Source of the DNA: an uncultured Lachnospiraceae bacterium
GTDB taxonomy: Bacteria > Bacillota > Clostridia > Lachnospirales > Lachnospiraceae
Assembly: GCA_910586755.1 (NCBI GenBank)
Contig: CAJUJM010000062.1
Location: 1 to 39,106, forward strand
DNA: 39,106 bases
Direction of reading: 5' to 3'
Part shown: positions 1 through 6,393 of the stretch, one piece after another
Layout of the letters: each line of letters starts with the position of its first letter
Numbering within the stretch: position 1 is the stretch's first letter
The notes under the pieces: model-generated
Told to the model about the DNA's origin: nothing
Seen by the model: the letters and a program-made list of their open reading frames with translations, nothing else
Databases searched by the model: none
Made by a program: the position numbers and the translations under genes

Positions 1-27
1 CATTCCGATTCGTAGTATTCTTTTCAT
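1..27 (-). CDS. Start of a gene running off the left edge, possibly an IS110-family transposase
   Basis: Only nine codons are inside the window (MKRILRIGM). The start is supported by an AAAGGAGG ribosome binding site at 37-44, about nine bases upstream of the ATG. From memory, this opening resembles Clostridia IS110-family transposases, which begin with a short basic stretch leading into an IGMDVH-type motif that holds the first acidic residue of the RuvC-like DEDD site. Nine residues cannot prove this. The long non-coding stretch upstream fits the IS110 layout, where a structured RNA precedes the recombinase. The family call is inference. Confidence 0.35.
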
Positions 28-234
28 GTAAGTGGCCTCCTTTTGTATGCGGTAATCCCTGTTACCATTGTTCTTAACAAACTCTAGTATACAGGTAAAT
101 CCACGTTGCTACAAATGTGGGGTCACTTCATATTGTCCTACTTTTATGTCATGCACATATGCCTCTTTATAGCACAATACAAATATACATCCAAAACTTA
201 ACGCTATGCACATATGCAGCGATACCCCTGCTAC
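28..234 (-). other. Non-coding region upstream of the edge gene; candidate IS end with structured RNA
   Basis: No gene is visible in these 207 bases. Read on the minus strand it holds a promoter (166-194) and then about 130 bases with small hairpins: TTGTT/AACAA, GGTAA/TTACC and CCAC/GTGG arms. The 12-mer ATGCACATATGC occurs twice, at 151-162 and 206-217, in direct orientation 55 bases apart. If the edge gene is an IS110-type recombinase, this is where a guide (bridge) RNA would be expected. The element boundary cannot be placed here. Confidence 0.35.
166..194 (-). promoter_or_regulatory. Promoter for the left-edge gene
   Basis: On the minus strand TTGGAT (189-194) and TATAAA (166-171) are separated by 17 bases. 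The predicted transcript starts near 159 and has a leader of about 130 nt before the ATG at 27. Confidence 0.45.
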
Positions 235-459
235 TTACATATTTTTCACAGCAGTCTCAAACTCCTGTTCCGTATCCACAAAGCTATACGGTTCATACTC
301 GCCATATGCTGATGGGCGGCTGATCACTACAAGCTGAATCTTATCATACCCTACAGACCTCATAAGCTTTGTCTCAAAATCCGCCAGATGCGGCCCATGC
401 TCTGTCTGCAGAGCCACACAGCCCAAATCACCAAATTTCTTTGCAATCAGATAACACAT
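235..459 (-). CDS. Small conserved-looking protein (74 aa) coupled to the RelA/SpoT-fold gene
   Basis: The 74-residue product begins MCYLIAKKF and has no signal peptide or membrane segment. I chose the start at 459 because AAGGAGG lies nine bases upstream; a longer open frame to 483 has no ribosome binding site. The gene overlaps the end of the RelA/SpoT-fold gene by 32 bases in a different frame, so the two are almost certainly co-translated. The middle is hydrophobic and beta-like (IQLVVISRP) and is followed by an aromatic GEYEPYSFVD stretch. I do not recognise a named domain. Its tight coupling suggests it works with the upstream protein, perhaps as an antitoxin or regulator, which is inference. 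Confidence 0.75.
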   Translation of the reverse strand: MCYLIAKKFGDLGCVALQTEHGPHLADFETKLMRSVGYDKIQLVVISRPSAYGEYEPYSFVDTEQEFETAVKNM

Positions 460-1057
460 GCTCCAGCACCTCCTTAAACTCACTTTCGTTCTTTATCTTA
501 CCACGTTCATACTCCTGGCGCAAGCAGTACCCGACCTGACTCTTATATTTCCTTTTATACACATATTTGTGCAACCAGTTGTTGAGCTGGCGGTCATAAT
601 AGATATTGTACTGGATTTCAATCGGGTAGTGGTAACTGCTCAACTGGAAATATACATGAACTCCCCGGTACCCATCATCCTTTGATTTTCCGCCAGACAT
701 ATCAGCTACCCGGATATTATCATGCCCAGCGATCCGTAACACATCCTCATAATTATCACAAAGGGTACGAAACCCCAGCATATCATTAAAAACCTTTGCT
801 GCCTGATGGTCCGGGTAATACCTTTCATATTTTAGAATTGCCGACTGGATGCTTTTAATACGATAATCGACTGTAAGTCCGTGAAGCAGCTCATTACCCG
901 CATACCAGCTATGCACGTTCAGCAACTCGTCAAACAAAAGAGTCTTGTCAAAATAATGAAGATTCTTTTTCAGTCTGATACCCAACCCCGATTGATAAGA
1001 CAACTCCTCAAATAATCTTACGGACAATCCATCCCTTTTTAATATAGTGTCAATCAC
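428..1057 (-). CDS. RelA/SpoT-fold nucleotidyltransferase (small alarmone synthetase-like)
   Basis: The 209-residue protein carries RelA/SpoT synthetase landmarks: basic YRIKSIQS at about 65-72, DMLGFRTL at 92-99 (the usual D-x-x-G-x-R motif), GYRGVH at 129-134 (family G-Y-[RK]-x-x-H) and EIQYN at 147-151 (family EIQ-R-T). No hydrolase, TGS or ACT domain is present, so it is a short single-domain form. The family transfers pyrophosphate from ATP to GDP/GTP; some members (toxSAS) act as toxins by modifying adenosine nucleotides or tRNA. The start is a GTG at 1057 with a weak ribosome binding site; no downstream ATG precedes the conserved region. The downstream small gene overlaps its 3' end. 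It is clearly different from the RelQ-type protein at 18677-19339. Confidence 0.8.
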   Translation of the reverse strand: MIDTILKRDGLSVRLFEELSYQSGLGIRLKKNLHYFDKTLLFDELLNVHSWYAGNELLHGLTVDYRIKSIQSAILKYERYYPDHQAAKVFNDMLGFRTLCDNYEDVLRIAGHDNIRVADMSGGKSKDDGYRGVHVYFQLSSYHYPIEIQYNIYYDRQLNNWLHKYVYKRKYKSQVGYCLRQEYERGKIKNESEFKEVLEHVLSDCKEIW

Positions 1058-1131
1058 ACTTCTTCCCGCCTCTGTATCAAAAGATTCTTGCCATTATGGC
1101 ATATTCCGGAAATACGCATCATTGAGGGCTT

Positions 1132-2208
1132 TTAAGCCGTCTCATTCATCTTCGCCAGCTTAGCCGCCTGGTCAGCTGTGATCAAGGCGTCCAACAGCTC
1201 CTGAAGATCTCCGTTCATCACACTGTCAATTTTGTACAGCGTCAGCTTAATCCGATGGTCAGTAACTCTTCCCTGGGGGAAGTTGTAGGTACGGATCTTC
1301 TCGGAACGGTCGCCGGTGCCGATCTGGCTGCGGCGGGCATCCGCCTCCTCATTCTGGCGGCGCTCCATCTCCAAATCATATAACTTGGAACGCAGCAGCC
1401 GGAAAGCCTTTTCCTTGTTCTGAAGCTGGGATTTTTCAGTCTGACTGTAAATCACAATGCCGGTAGGCGTATGGGTTAAACGCACAGCGGAGTCGGTGGT
1501 GTTAACACACTGACCGCCGTTTCCCGACGCCCTCATTACGTCAATGCGGATGTCTTTGTCTTCGATAACAATATCAAAATCTTCTGCCTCCGGCATTACC
1601 GCAACGGTTGCGGTGGAGGTGTGAATCCGGCCGCCGGATTCCGTTTCCGGCACACGCTGCACCCGGTGAACTCCGGACTCGTATTTAAACTTGGAATATG
1701 CGCCCTTGCCATTGATCATGGCCTGGACTTCCTTAAAGCCGCCGATGCCGTTTTCATTGACGCTGACCAGTTCGATCTTCCAGTGCTGGCTCTCGGCATA
1801 ATTGACATACATACGGTACAATTCAGCCGCAAACAAGGCGGCCTCGTCGCCTCCGGCCCCGGCGCGGATTTCCAGGACAATATTTTTATCATCATTGGGA
1901 TCTTTGGGAAGCAGCAGGACCTTAATGGTCTGTTCCAGCTCCTCCACCTTTTTCTTGGAATCGGAAAGCTCCATCTTGGCAAGCTCCCTCATCTCTTCAT
2001 CAGACTCTTCCTCCAGCATAAGAAGGCTGTCCTCAATAGCCTGTTTGGCCTGTTTATATTCTTTGTAAGCGTCTACAATAGGAGTTAAATCCGCCTGCTC
2101 CTTCATCAGTTTCTGGAACTTTTTCGCATCTGCCGTCACATCCGGGCTGCTAAGTTCCAGCATTAATTCCTCATAATGAATGAGAATATCATCTAATTTG
2201 TCAAACAT
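1132..2208 (-). CDS. prfA: Peptide chain release factor 1
   Basis: At 358 residues this is full-length RF1, which reads UAA and UAG stop codons and triggers hydrolysis of peptidyl-tRNA on the ribosome. The codon-recognition tripeptide region reads RVPETES, so the P-x-T motif is PET. The catalytic loop is GNGGQ followed by CVNTTDSAVR; its glutamine is the residue methylated by PrmC. The first ATG (2208) lies inside the 3' end of prmC, an 8-base overlap that indicates translational coupling with its own modifying enzyme. The N-terminal part is a helical, acidic domain typical of class I release factors. I see nothing unusual apart from a cysteine after GGQ where many family members have histidine. 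Confidence 0.97.
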   Translation of the reverse strand: MFDKLDDILIHYEELMLELSSPDVTADAKKFQKLMKEQADLTPIVDAYKEYKQAKQAIEDSLLMLEEESDEEMRELAKMELSDSKKKVEELEQTIKVLLLPKDPNDDKNIVLEIRAGAGGDEAALFAAELYRMYVNYAESQHWKIELVSVNENGIGGFKEVQAMINGKGAYSKFKYESGVHRVQRVPETESGGRIHTSTATVAVMPEAEDFDIVIEDKDIRIDVMRASGNGGQCVNTTDSAVRLTHTPTGIVIYSQTEKSQLQNKEKAFRLLRSKLYDLEMERRQNEEADARRSQIGTGDRSEKIRTYNFPQGRVTDHRIKLTLYKIDSVMNGDLQELLDALITADQAAKLAKMNETA

Positions 2209-3106
2209 GGGTACCCTCCTGCGGCCATTTTGCCGCCACTACCCGGTCCTGACCGGGGATATCCTTGATAATTTCTATATTGGTAAAGCCAGCTGCCTCA
2301 AAGAGGCTTCTGACCGCCGGGCCTTGATCGTATCCGATCTCCAGGTAGATACAACCGCCAGGCTTTAAATGCGCCCCGCTTTCCGCCGCCAGTCTCCGGT
2401 AAAACTTCAAACCATCCCCGGCTCCGTCCAGCGCCAGCCACGGTTCATGATCCCGTACTTCCGGCTCCAGCTCCTGGATAACCTGGGTGGGGATATAGGG
2501 AGGATTGGAAACAATCATGTCAAATTCCATATCTCCCGGTATGTTGTCGTAAAGGTCGCTTTGGATCAATCGAAACCGGGACGTCCCGTTATTTTCATCC
2601 TCCCAGTCTTTCCAGCGCCGCGGAAGAATCCTCCTGGCATTTTCTCCCGCTACCGCCAGGGCCTTTAGGGAAATATCCGCAGCAACCACCTGTCTGAAAT
2701 CCCCCAAAACTGCCAGGCTTAAGGCAATACATCCGGAACCGGTGCACATATCCAGCAGCGACGGGCTGTTTTCCATCCTCTGCCGGTCATAAAGCACCCG
2801 CTCCACCAAAGTTTCCGTATCCTGCCTGGGGATCAGCACATCCGGGCTGACTGCAAACTCCAAACCCATAAACACCTGAGTTCCCAGAATATGCTGCAGT
2901 GGAATCCGGCTGGCCCGGCGTTCTATCAGCTCATTAAATCTTTCCTCTGTTTCAGCGCCGGTCTCTTCATTTTCCCTGACAAGAAACATAGCCGGGCTGA
3001 TACCGGTGACATGAAGCAGCAAATATCTGGCATCCAGCGCTGCTTCTGAGATGCCGTTTTGGGCAAGCTTATCCGCTCCCGACTTCAGGAGTTTTCCTAA
3101 GGTCAT
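2201..3106 (-). CDS. prmC: Release factor glutamine methyltransferase
   Basis: This 301-residue S-adenosylmethionine-dependent enzyme N5-methylates the glutamine of the GGQ loop of RF1 and RF2. The N-terminal helical substrate-binding domain spans roughly residues 1-85. A Rossmann-type methyltransferase follows with LDMCTGSGCIALSLA (SAM-binding motif I, about 118-132) and the signature NPPYIP that grips the target glutamine. It overlaps DUF1385 by four bases (ATGA type) at its start and prfA by eight at its end, so all three are co-translated. Length and motifs match the HemK/PrmC family. Confidence 0.96.
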   Translation of the reverse strand: MTLGKLLKSGADKLAQNGISEAALDARYLLLHVTGISPAMFLVRENEETGAETEERFNELIERRASRIPLQHILGTQVFMGLEFAVSPDVLIPRQDTETLVERVLYDRQRMENSPSLLDMCTGSGCIALSLAVLGDFRQVVAADISLKALAVAGENARRILPRRWKDWEDENNGTSRFRLIQSDLYDNIPGDMEFDMIVSNPPYIPTQVIQELEPEVRDHEPWLALDGAGDGLKFYRRLAAESGAHLKPGGCIYLEIGYDQGPAVRSLFEAAGFTNIEIIKDIPGQDRVVAAKWPQEGTHV

Positions 3107-4044
3107 AACCGGACCTCCGGAAAATTCTCTTTTAAATACGCTTTCCAGTCAAATACTTTTTCTACAGCGGCAATTGCCACCTCAATCATAGAATCATCCG
3201 GTTCTGTGGTGGTAAGAGCCTGCATCCACATTCCGGGGCGGCTGAGGGCATTGACTACGCAGGAATTGCTCCTGCCCGCCAGCCGCAAAAATTCATAGGA
3301 AACTCCGGCAATCACCGGAATCAGCACAATCCGGCTCACTGCCCGCATCCACACGCCCTCTACCCGGATTACCATAAAGAACAGGATGCTGATAACCATA
3401 ACAATAAGAAGAAAACTGGTTCCGCAGCGTTTGTGTTCCTTAGAACTTTTCCGCACATTGTCCACTGTCAGGGGCAGCCCATGCTCCACACAGTTAATGC
3501 ATTTATGCTCTGCGCCGTGGTACATAAAGGTCCGTTTTATGTCCTCCATATTGGAAATCAGCTTAATATACGCAATGAAAATTAAAATCCGGATCACACC
3601 TTCCAAAATTGCCATCACAGTGTCAGATGGAATAATCTTCCGAAAAATATTTGATAAAAACATGGGCAGGACCATAAAAATCCCCACAGCCATTACCATG
3701 GAAAACACCATGACAAAGGCCATCAGCACCTTTTCTAATTTTTCTCCAAAGAGCCGATCCAAAAGCAGCTCAAACCTGCCCGGCTCGCTGCCTTCATCAT
3801 CCTCAAAAAAACTGGCCGACCAGGTAAGAGTTCTCATTCCCAGAATCATGGAATCTGCAAAATTAAACACGCCGCGGACAAAAGGAAGGGACAGTATCCT
3901 GTATTTTTCCGTCAGGCTTACATAAGTGTCCTTTTTTACCTCTATCGTCCCGTCCGGTTTGCGGACCGCAGTTGCATATTCATCCCGGTTTTTCATCATA
4001 ATCCCTTCGATGACTGCCTGGCCGCCAATACCAGAATATTTCAA
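3103..4044 (-). CDS. DUF1385 family integral membrane protein, TTG start
   Basis: The 313-residue protein starts KYSGIGGQAVIEGIMMKN after the initiator, the diagnostic N-terminus of DUF1385 proteins, which have no firmly assigned role. I chose a TTG start at 4044 because AGGAGG sits at 4053-4058, eight bases upstream; the frame stays open to 4197 but that part is leader. Several hydrophobic segments follow (for example VLMAFVMVFSMVMAVGIFMV and the later FLLIVMVISILFFMV), plus a histidine/cysteine-containing stretch YHGAEHKCINCVEHG typical of the family. It lies between rpmE and prmC, the usual location in Clostridia, which suggests a housekeeping membrane function not yet defined. Confidence 0.9.
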   Translation of the reverse strand: MKYSGIGGQAVIEGIMMKNRDEYATAVRKPDGTIEVKKDTYVSLTEKYRILSLPFVRGVFNFADSMILGMRTLTWSASFFEDDEGSEPGRFELLLDRLFGEKLEKVLMAFVMVFSMVMAVGIFMVLPMFLSNIFRKIIPSDTVMAILEGVIRILIFIAYIKLISNMEDIKRTFMYHGAEHKCINCVEHGLPLTVDNVRKSSKEHKRCGTSFLLIVMVISILFFMVIRVEGVWMRAVSRIVLIPVIAGVSYEFLRLAGRSNSCVVNALSRPGMWMQALTTTEPDDSMIEVAIAAVEKVFDWKAYLKENFPEVRL

Positions 4045-4179
4045 ATAAAATTCCTCCTTGCTTAACAAGTAAACCTGCATGCGCCCGACAGCGGACGCCC
4101 CGCCACACATGAAAGCTTGACGGACGCATAGGGCATACCTGAATTTATGCCGCCTTACCGGCGGCGAACTTTCAGAGTA
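4045..4179 (-). other. Structured leader between the rpmE terminator and the DUF1385 gene
   Basis: About 135 bases with no separate gene. On the minus strand there are several short GC-rich hairpins: GCCGCC/GGCGGC with a five-base loop, GGCATA/TATGCC, and CTTG/CAAG just before the ribosome binding site. No riboswitch class that I know fits. The frame of DUF1385 is open through it, but there is no start signal upstream of the TTG. Confidence 0.35.
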
Positions 4180-4219
4180 AAAATAAGGGCTGAGCAAGTG
4201 TTTCCACTAAGCTCAACCC
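4180..4219 (-). terminator. Rho-independent terminator after rpmE
   Basis: On the minus strand GGGTTGAGC (4211-4219) pairs with GCTCAGCCC (4187-4195) with one G-U pair. The loop folds further as AGTG-GAAA-CACT, and the hairpin is followed by TTATTTTT. It lies 14 bases past the rpmE stop, so DUF1385 expression depends on read-through or on its own promoter. Confidence 0.8.
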
Positions 4220-4232
4220 TATGTGCTCAAAC

Positions 4233-4442
4233 TTATTTGCCAGCGTTAACGCCGTACTTACGATTGAACTTATCAATACGTCCACGAGCAGCGGCAGCTT
4301 TCTGCTGACCTGTATAGAATGAATGGCATTTGGAACAAACCTCAACGTGAATGTCCTTCTTGGTAGAACCAGTTACAAATTCATTGCCACAGTTGCAAAC
4401 TACCTTTGCCTGGTAATAGGCTGGATGGATTCCCTCTTTCAT
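4233..4442 (-). CDS. rpmE: 50S ribosomal protein L31 (zinc-binding form)
   Basis: The 69-residue protein starts MKEGIHPAYYQAKVVC, the usual L31 opening. Cysteines in C-x-C (CNCG) and C-x-x-C (CSKC) arrangements form the zinc ribbon of the C+ type. I placed the start at the ATG at 4442, with GAGAGG eight bases upstream; an in-frame GTG four codons earlier overlaps that ribosome binding site. Basic C-terminal residues (KFNRKYG) contact rRNA. It is preceded by its own promoter and structured leader, and is followed by a terminator. Confidence 0.95.
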   Translation of the reverse strand: MKEGIHPAYYQAKVVCNCGNEFVTGSTKKDIHVEVCSKCHSFYTGQQKAAAARGRIDKFNRKYGVNAGK

Positions 4443-4467
4443 GATTTTCACCTCTCTATTCTTATTG

Positions 4468-4504
4468 TGCGGTTTCCGACCGCAAAAATGCGTTGCCGCA
4501 TTTT
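4468..4504 (-). promoter_or_regulatory. Two adjacent hairpins in the rpmE leader, possible attenuator
   Basis: In the transcript AAAATGCG-GCAA-CGCATTTT (4485-4504) forms an 8-bp hairpin with a GNRA-type loop and runs into TTTTT. A second hairpin follows immediately, TGCGGT/ACCGCA (4468-4484). The first resembles an intrinsic terminator placed before the gene. This could be attenuation or L31 autoregulation; neither is shown. Confidence 0.45.
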
Positions 4505-4536
4505 ATTACACCATATGCTATATGCACAGCTTAGTA

Positions 4537-4565
4537 AGTATAGCATAGAAAATTAGGGATTGCAA
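4537..4565 (-). promoter_or_regulatory. Promoter of rpmE
   Basis: TTGCAA (4560-4565) and TATACT (4537-4542) are spaced by 17 bases on the minus strand, directly after the rho stop codon. The predicted leader is about 90 nt. Confidence 0.65.
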
Positions 4566-4566
4566 G

Positions 4567-6153
4567 CTAAAACCTGATCTTTTTAGACATTTCCACAAAC
4601 TCCCGATTGGTGCGGGTTCTTGCAAACAAATCTAAGATCTTTTCTACAGATTCTTCCGGTTTTAAGGTGTTGGTGGCCTTACGCACAATATCTACAGACT
4701 CCGCTTCCTCCCGAGTCAGCAGTAAGTCATCTCTTCTGGTGCCGGACTTTAAAATATCGATAGCCGGGAAGATTCTCTTTTCGGAGAGCTTTCTGTCCAG
4801 AACAAGTTCCATGTTGCCGGTGCCTTTAAATTCCTCGTAGATAACATCATCCATGCGGCTTCCGGTATCAATTAACGCGGTCGCCAAAATAGTCAGGCTG
4901 CCGCCTTCCCTCATATTTCTTGCCGCGCCAAAAAACCGTTTGGGCATGTGAAGGGCCGCCGGATCCAAACCGCCGGATAAAGTACGGCCGGAGGGCGGTA
5001 CCACCAGATTGTAAGCTCTTGCAAGGCGGGTAATACTGTCTAATAAAATCGTCACATCCCGTCCGTGCTCTACCAGGCGCTTGGCCCGCTCTACTACCAT
5101 CTCGGAAACCCTCTTGTGGCGATCCGGAAGCTCGTCAAAGGTAGAATAGATTACTTCCACGTTTGGCCCCACAATGGCCTCTTTAATGTCCGTTACCTCT
5201 TCCGGACGCTCATCGATCAAAAGGATAATCAAATGCATGTCCGGATGATTGGTGGTAATGGCCTTTGCCACTTGTTTAAGCAGGGTGGTTTTACCGGCCT
5301 TGGGCGGAGATACAATCATGCCGCGCTGGCCCTTTCCAATAGGAGCCAGCAAATCCAGAACCCGCATGGCTACCGTATTTTTCCCTCCAGGCGTTTCCAT
5401 ATGGAGACGTTCATTAGGAAAAATGGGAGTAAGATTTTCAAAATTAGGGCGGCGCTCCGCCACGCTGGCAGGATAGCCGTTGATAGTGGTAATGTATAGC
5501 AGGGCGGCAAATTTTTCAGTGGGCGCTTTTACCCTGCGGTTGCCCCGGACAATGTCGCCGGTTTTCATATTGAAACGGCGAATCTGGGAAGGAGCTACAT
5601 ATACGTCGTTTTCTCCGGGAAGAAAATTTTCGCAGCGGATAAATCCAAAGCCGTCCGGCATAACCTCCAAAATACCGTTAGCCTCAATGCCGCTGTCCAG
5701 CTCTGCCAGTTCTTCCGGGGACATGGCATCAAATTTGGTACTTCCCGATCCGGTTTCCCGTGTTCCGCCCGGGCGGCTGGTTCTGGGCTGGTAGCTCCGC
5801 TCGCTTTGCTGGCCTCGTTCCGGCTGAGAGCTCCGCTCGCTCTGCTGGCCTCGTTCCGGTTGGTAGCTGCGCTCACTCTGCTGGCCTCGTTCCGGCTGGG
5901 AACTCCGCTCACTCTGCTGGCCGTGCTCCGGCTGGGAACTACGTTCTGGCTGAGAGCTGCGCTCACTCTGCTGACTGTGCTCCGGACGGCTTCCCCGTTC
6001 TGCAGGGGCTGCCTTCTCAGCTTTCTTTTCTGACATCTGGCACAGTAGTTCTATTAAATCAGCCTTTCGCATGCCGCTGGAACCTTTAATTCCCTGTGCC
6101 TTTGCCAATTCCTTTAATTCTGCCAATGGCAGCGTATTTAATTTTTCACGCAT
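4567..6153 (-). CDS. rho: Transcription termination factor Rho with a repeat-rich N-terminal insert
   Basis: The 528-residue Rho is a hexameric RNA-dependent ATPase that ends transcription. Residues 1-40 are the helical Rho_N domain (ending in a SAP-like LIELL). Residues 52-135 form a low-complexity insert rich in R, S, Q, E and P built from 12-residue repeats. The cold-shock-like RNA-binding domain follows (about 155-225, with DGFGFIRCENFLPGENDVYV), then the RecA-like motor with Walker A PPKAGKTT (284-291), Walker B ILLIDERPEE, the Q-loop region and arginine-finger segment. It is about 100 residues longer than E. coli Rho because of the insert. The gene has a clear promoter and a hairpin-containing leader. 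Confidence 0.97.
   Translation of the reverse strand: MREKLNTLPLAELKELAKAQGIKGSSGMRKADLIELLCQMSEKKAEKAAPAERGSRPEHSQQSERSSQPERSSQPEHGQQSERSSQPERGQQSERSYQPERGQQSERSSQPERGQQSERSYQPRTSRPGGTRETGSGSTKFDAMSPEELAELDSGIEANGILEVMPDGFGFIRCENFLPGENDVYVAPSQIRRFNMKTGDIVRGNRRVKAPTEKFAALLYITTINGYPASVAERRPNFENLTPIFPNERLHMETPGGKNTVAMRVLDLLAPIGKGQRGMIVSPPKAGKTTLLKQVAKAITTNHPDMHLIILLIDERPEEVTDIKEAIVGPNVEVIYSTFDELPDRHKRVSEMVVERAKRLVEHGRDVTILLDSITRLARAYNLVVPPSGRTLSGGLDPAALHMPKRFFGAARNMREGGSLTILATALIDTGSRMDDVIYEEFKGTGNMELVLDRKLSEKRIFPAIDILKSGTRRDDLLLTREEAESVDIVRKATNTLKPEESVEKILDLFARTRTNREFVEMSKKIRF
5785..6000 (-). repeat. Tandem repeats encoding the Rho insert
   Basis: About six imperfect 36-base units encode the pattern E-R-G-Q-Q-S-E-R-S-[SY]-Q-P. 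The units keep the reading frame and differ mostly by single bases, which points to recent expansion by slippage or recombination. They lie inside an intact gene and are not CRISPR-like: there are no spacers and the unit is coding. Confidence 0.85.
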
Positions 6154-6238
6154 AAACTAGTTTCCTTGCCTTTCTTTGTTGTGTGGTATTTGTTTACCTT
6201 GCATTGTATTGGGGATTCTTTCAGAATTAGGGATATGC

Positions 6239-6262
6239 TGCCGGAGGAACAAGCCCCCGGCA
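6239..6262 (-). promoter_or_regulatory. Hairpin in the rho leader
   Basis: TGCCGG/CCGGCA arms with a 12-base loop lie about 15 bases into the predicted rho transcript. No T-run follows. Rho is autoregulated in several bacteria, so a structured leader could matter, but a role is not shown. Confidence 0.35.
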
Positions 6263-6281
6263 TCCTTTAGTCGTTACACTT

Positions 6282-6310
6282 ATTATATATGAAATTGGAA
6301 AAAATTGCAA
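6282..6310 (-). promoter_or_regulatory. Promoter of rho
   Basis: TTGCAA (6305-6310) and TATAAT (6282-6287) are exactly 17 bases apart on the minus strand, a near-consensus housekeeping promoter. The leader to the ATG at 6153 is about 120 nt. Confidence 0.75.
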
Positions 6311-6339
6311 AGACTTTTTCTCTGTCAATCTGCCGGTAA

Positions 6340-6393
6340 GTAACCGTTCAGATAAGGAGCAAAATCTCTGCCATATTCCCCGCCGTCTGTTAC
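6340..6393. repeat. Palindromic 3' repeat, GTTCAGA family, short copy
   Basis: The ends GTAACCGTTCAGA (6340-6352) and CCGCCGTCTGTTAC (6380-6393) are near-inverted copies of each other and match the ends of the 150-bp element at 18082-18231. The inner CATATTCCCC is also shared with other intergenic palindromes in the window. It begins at the stop codon of the phosphodiesterase gene. Confidence 0.6.

Noticed and set aside
1058..1131. TGCCAT-type small palindrome between prfA and the RelA/SpoT gene
   Set aside because: The stem is too short and lacks a T-run, so neither terminator nor operator can be supported.
5785..6000. Regular repeats that could suggest a CRISPR array
   Set aside because: The units are contiguous without unique spacers and encode an in-frame protein repeat.
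5760..6089. Open frames of 75-123 codons on both strands across the Rho insert
   Set aside because: They are alternative-frame readings of the 36-base coding repeats and have no start signals; the rho frame is intact.
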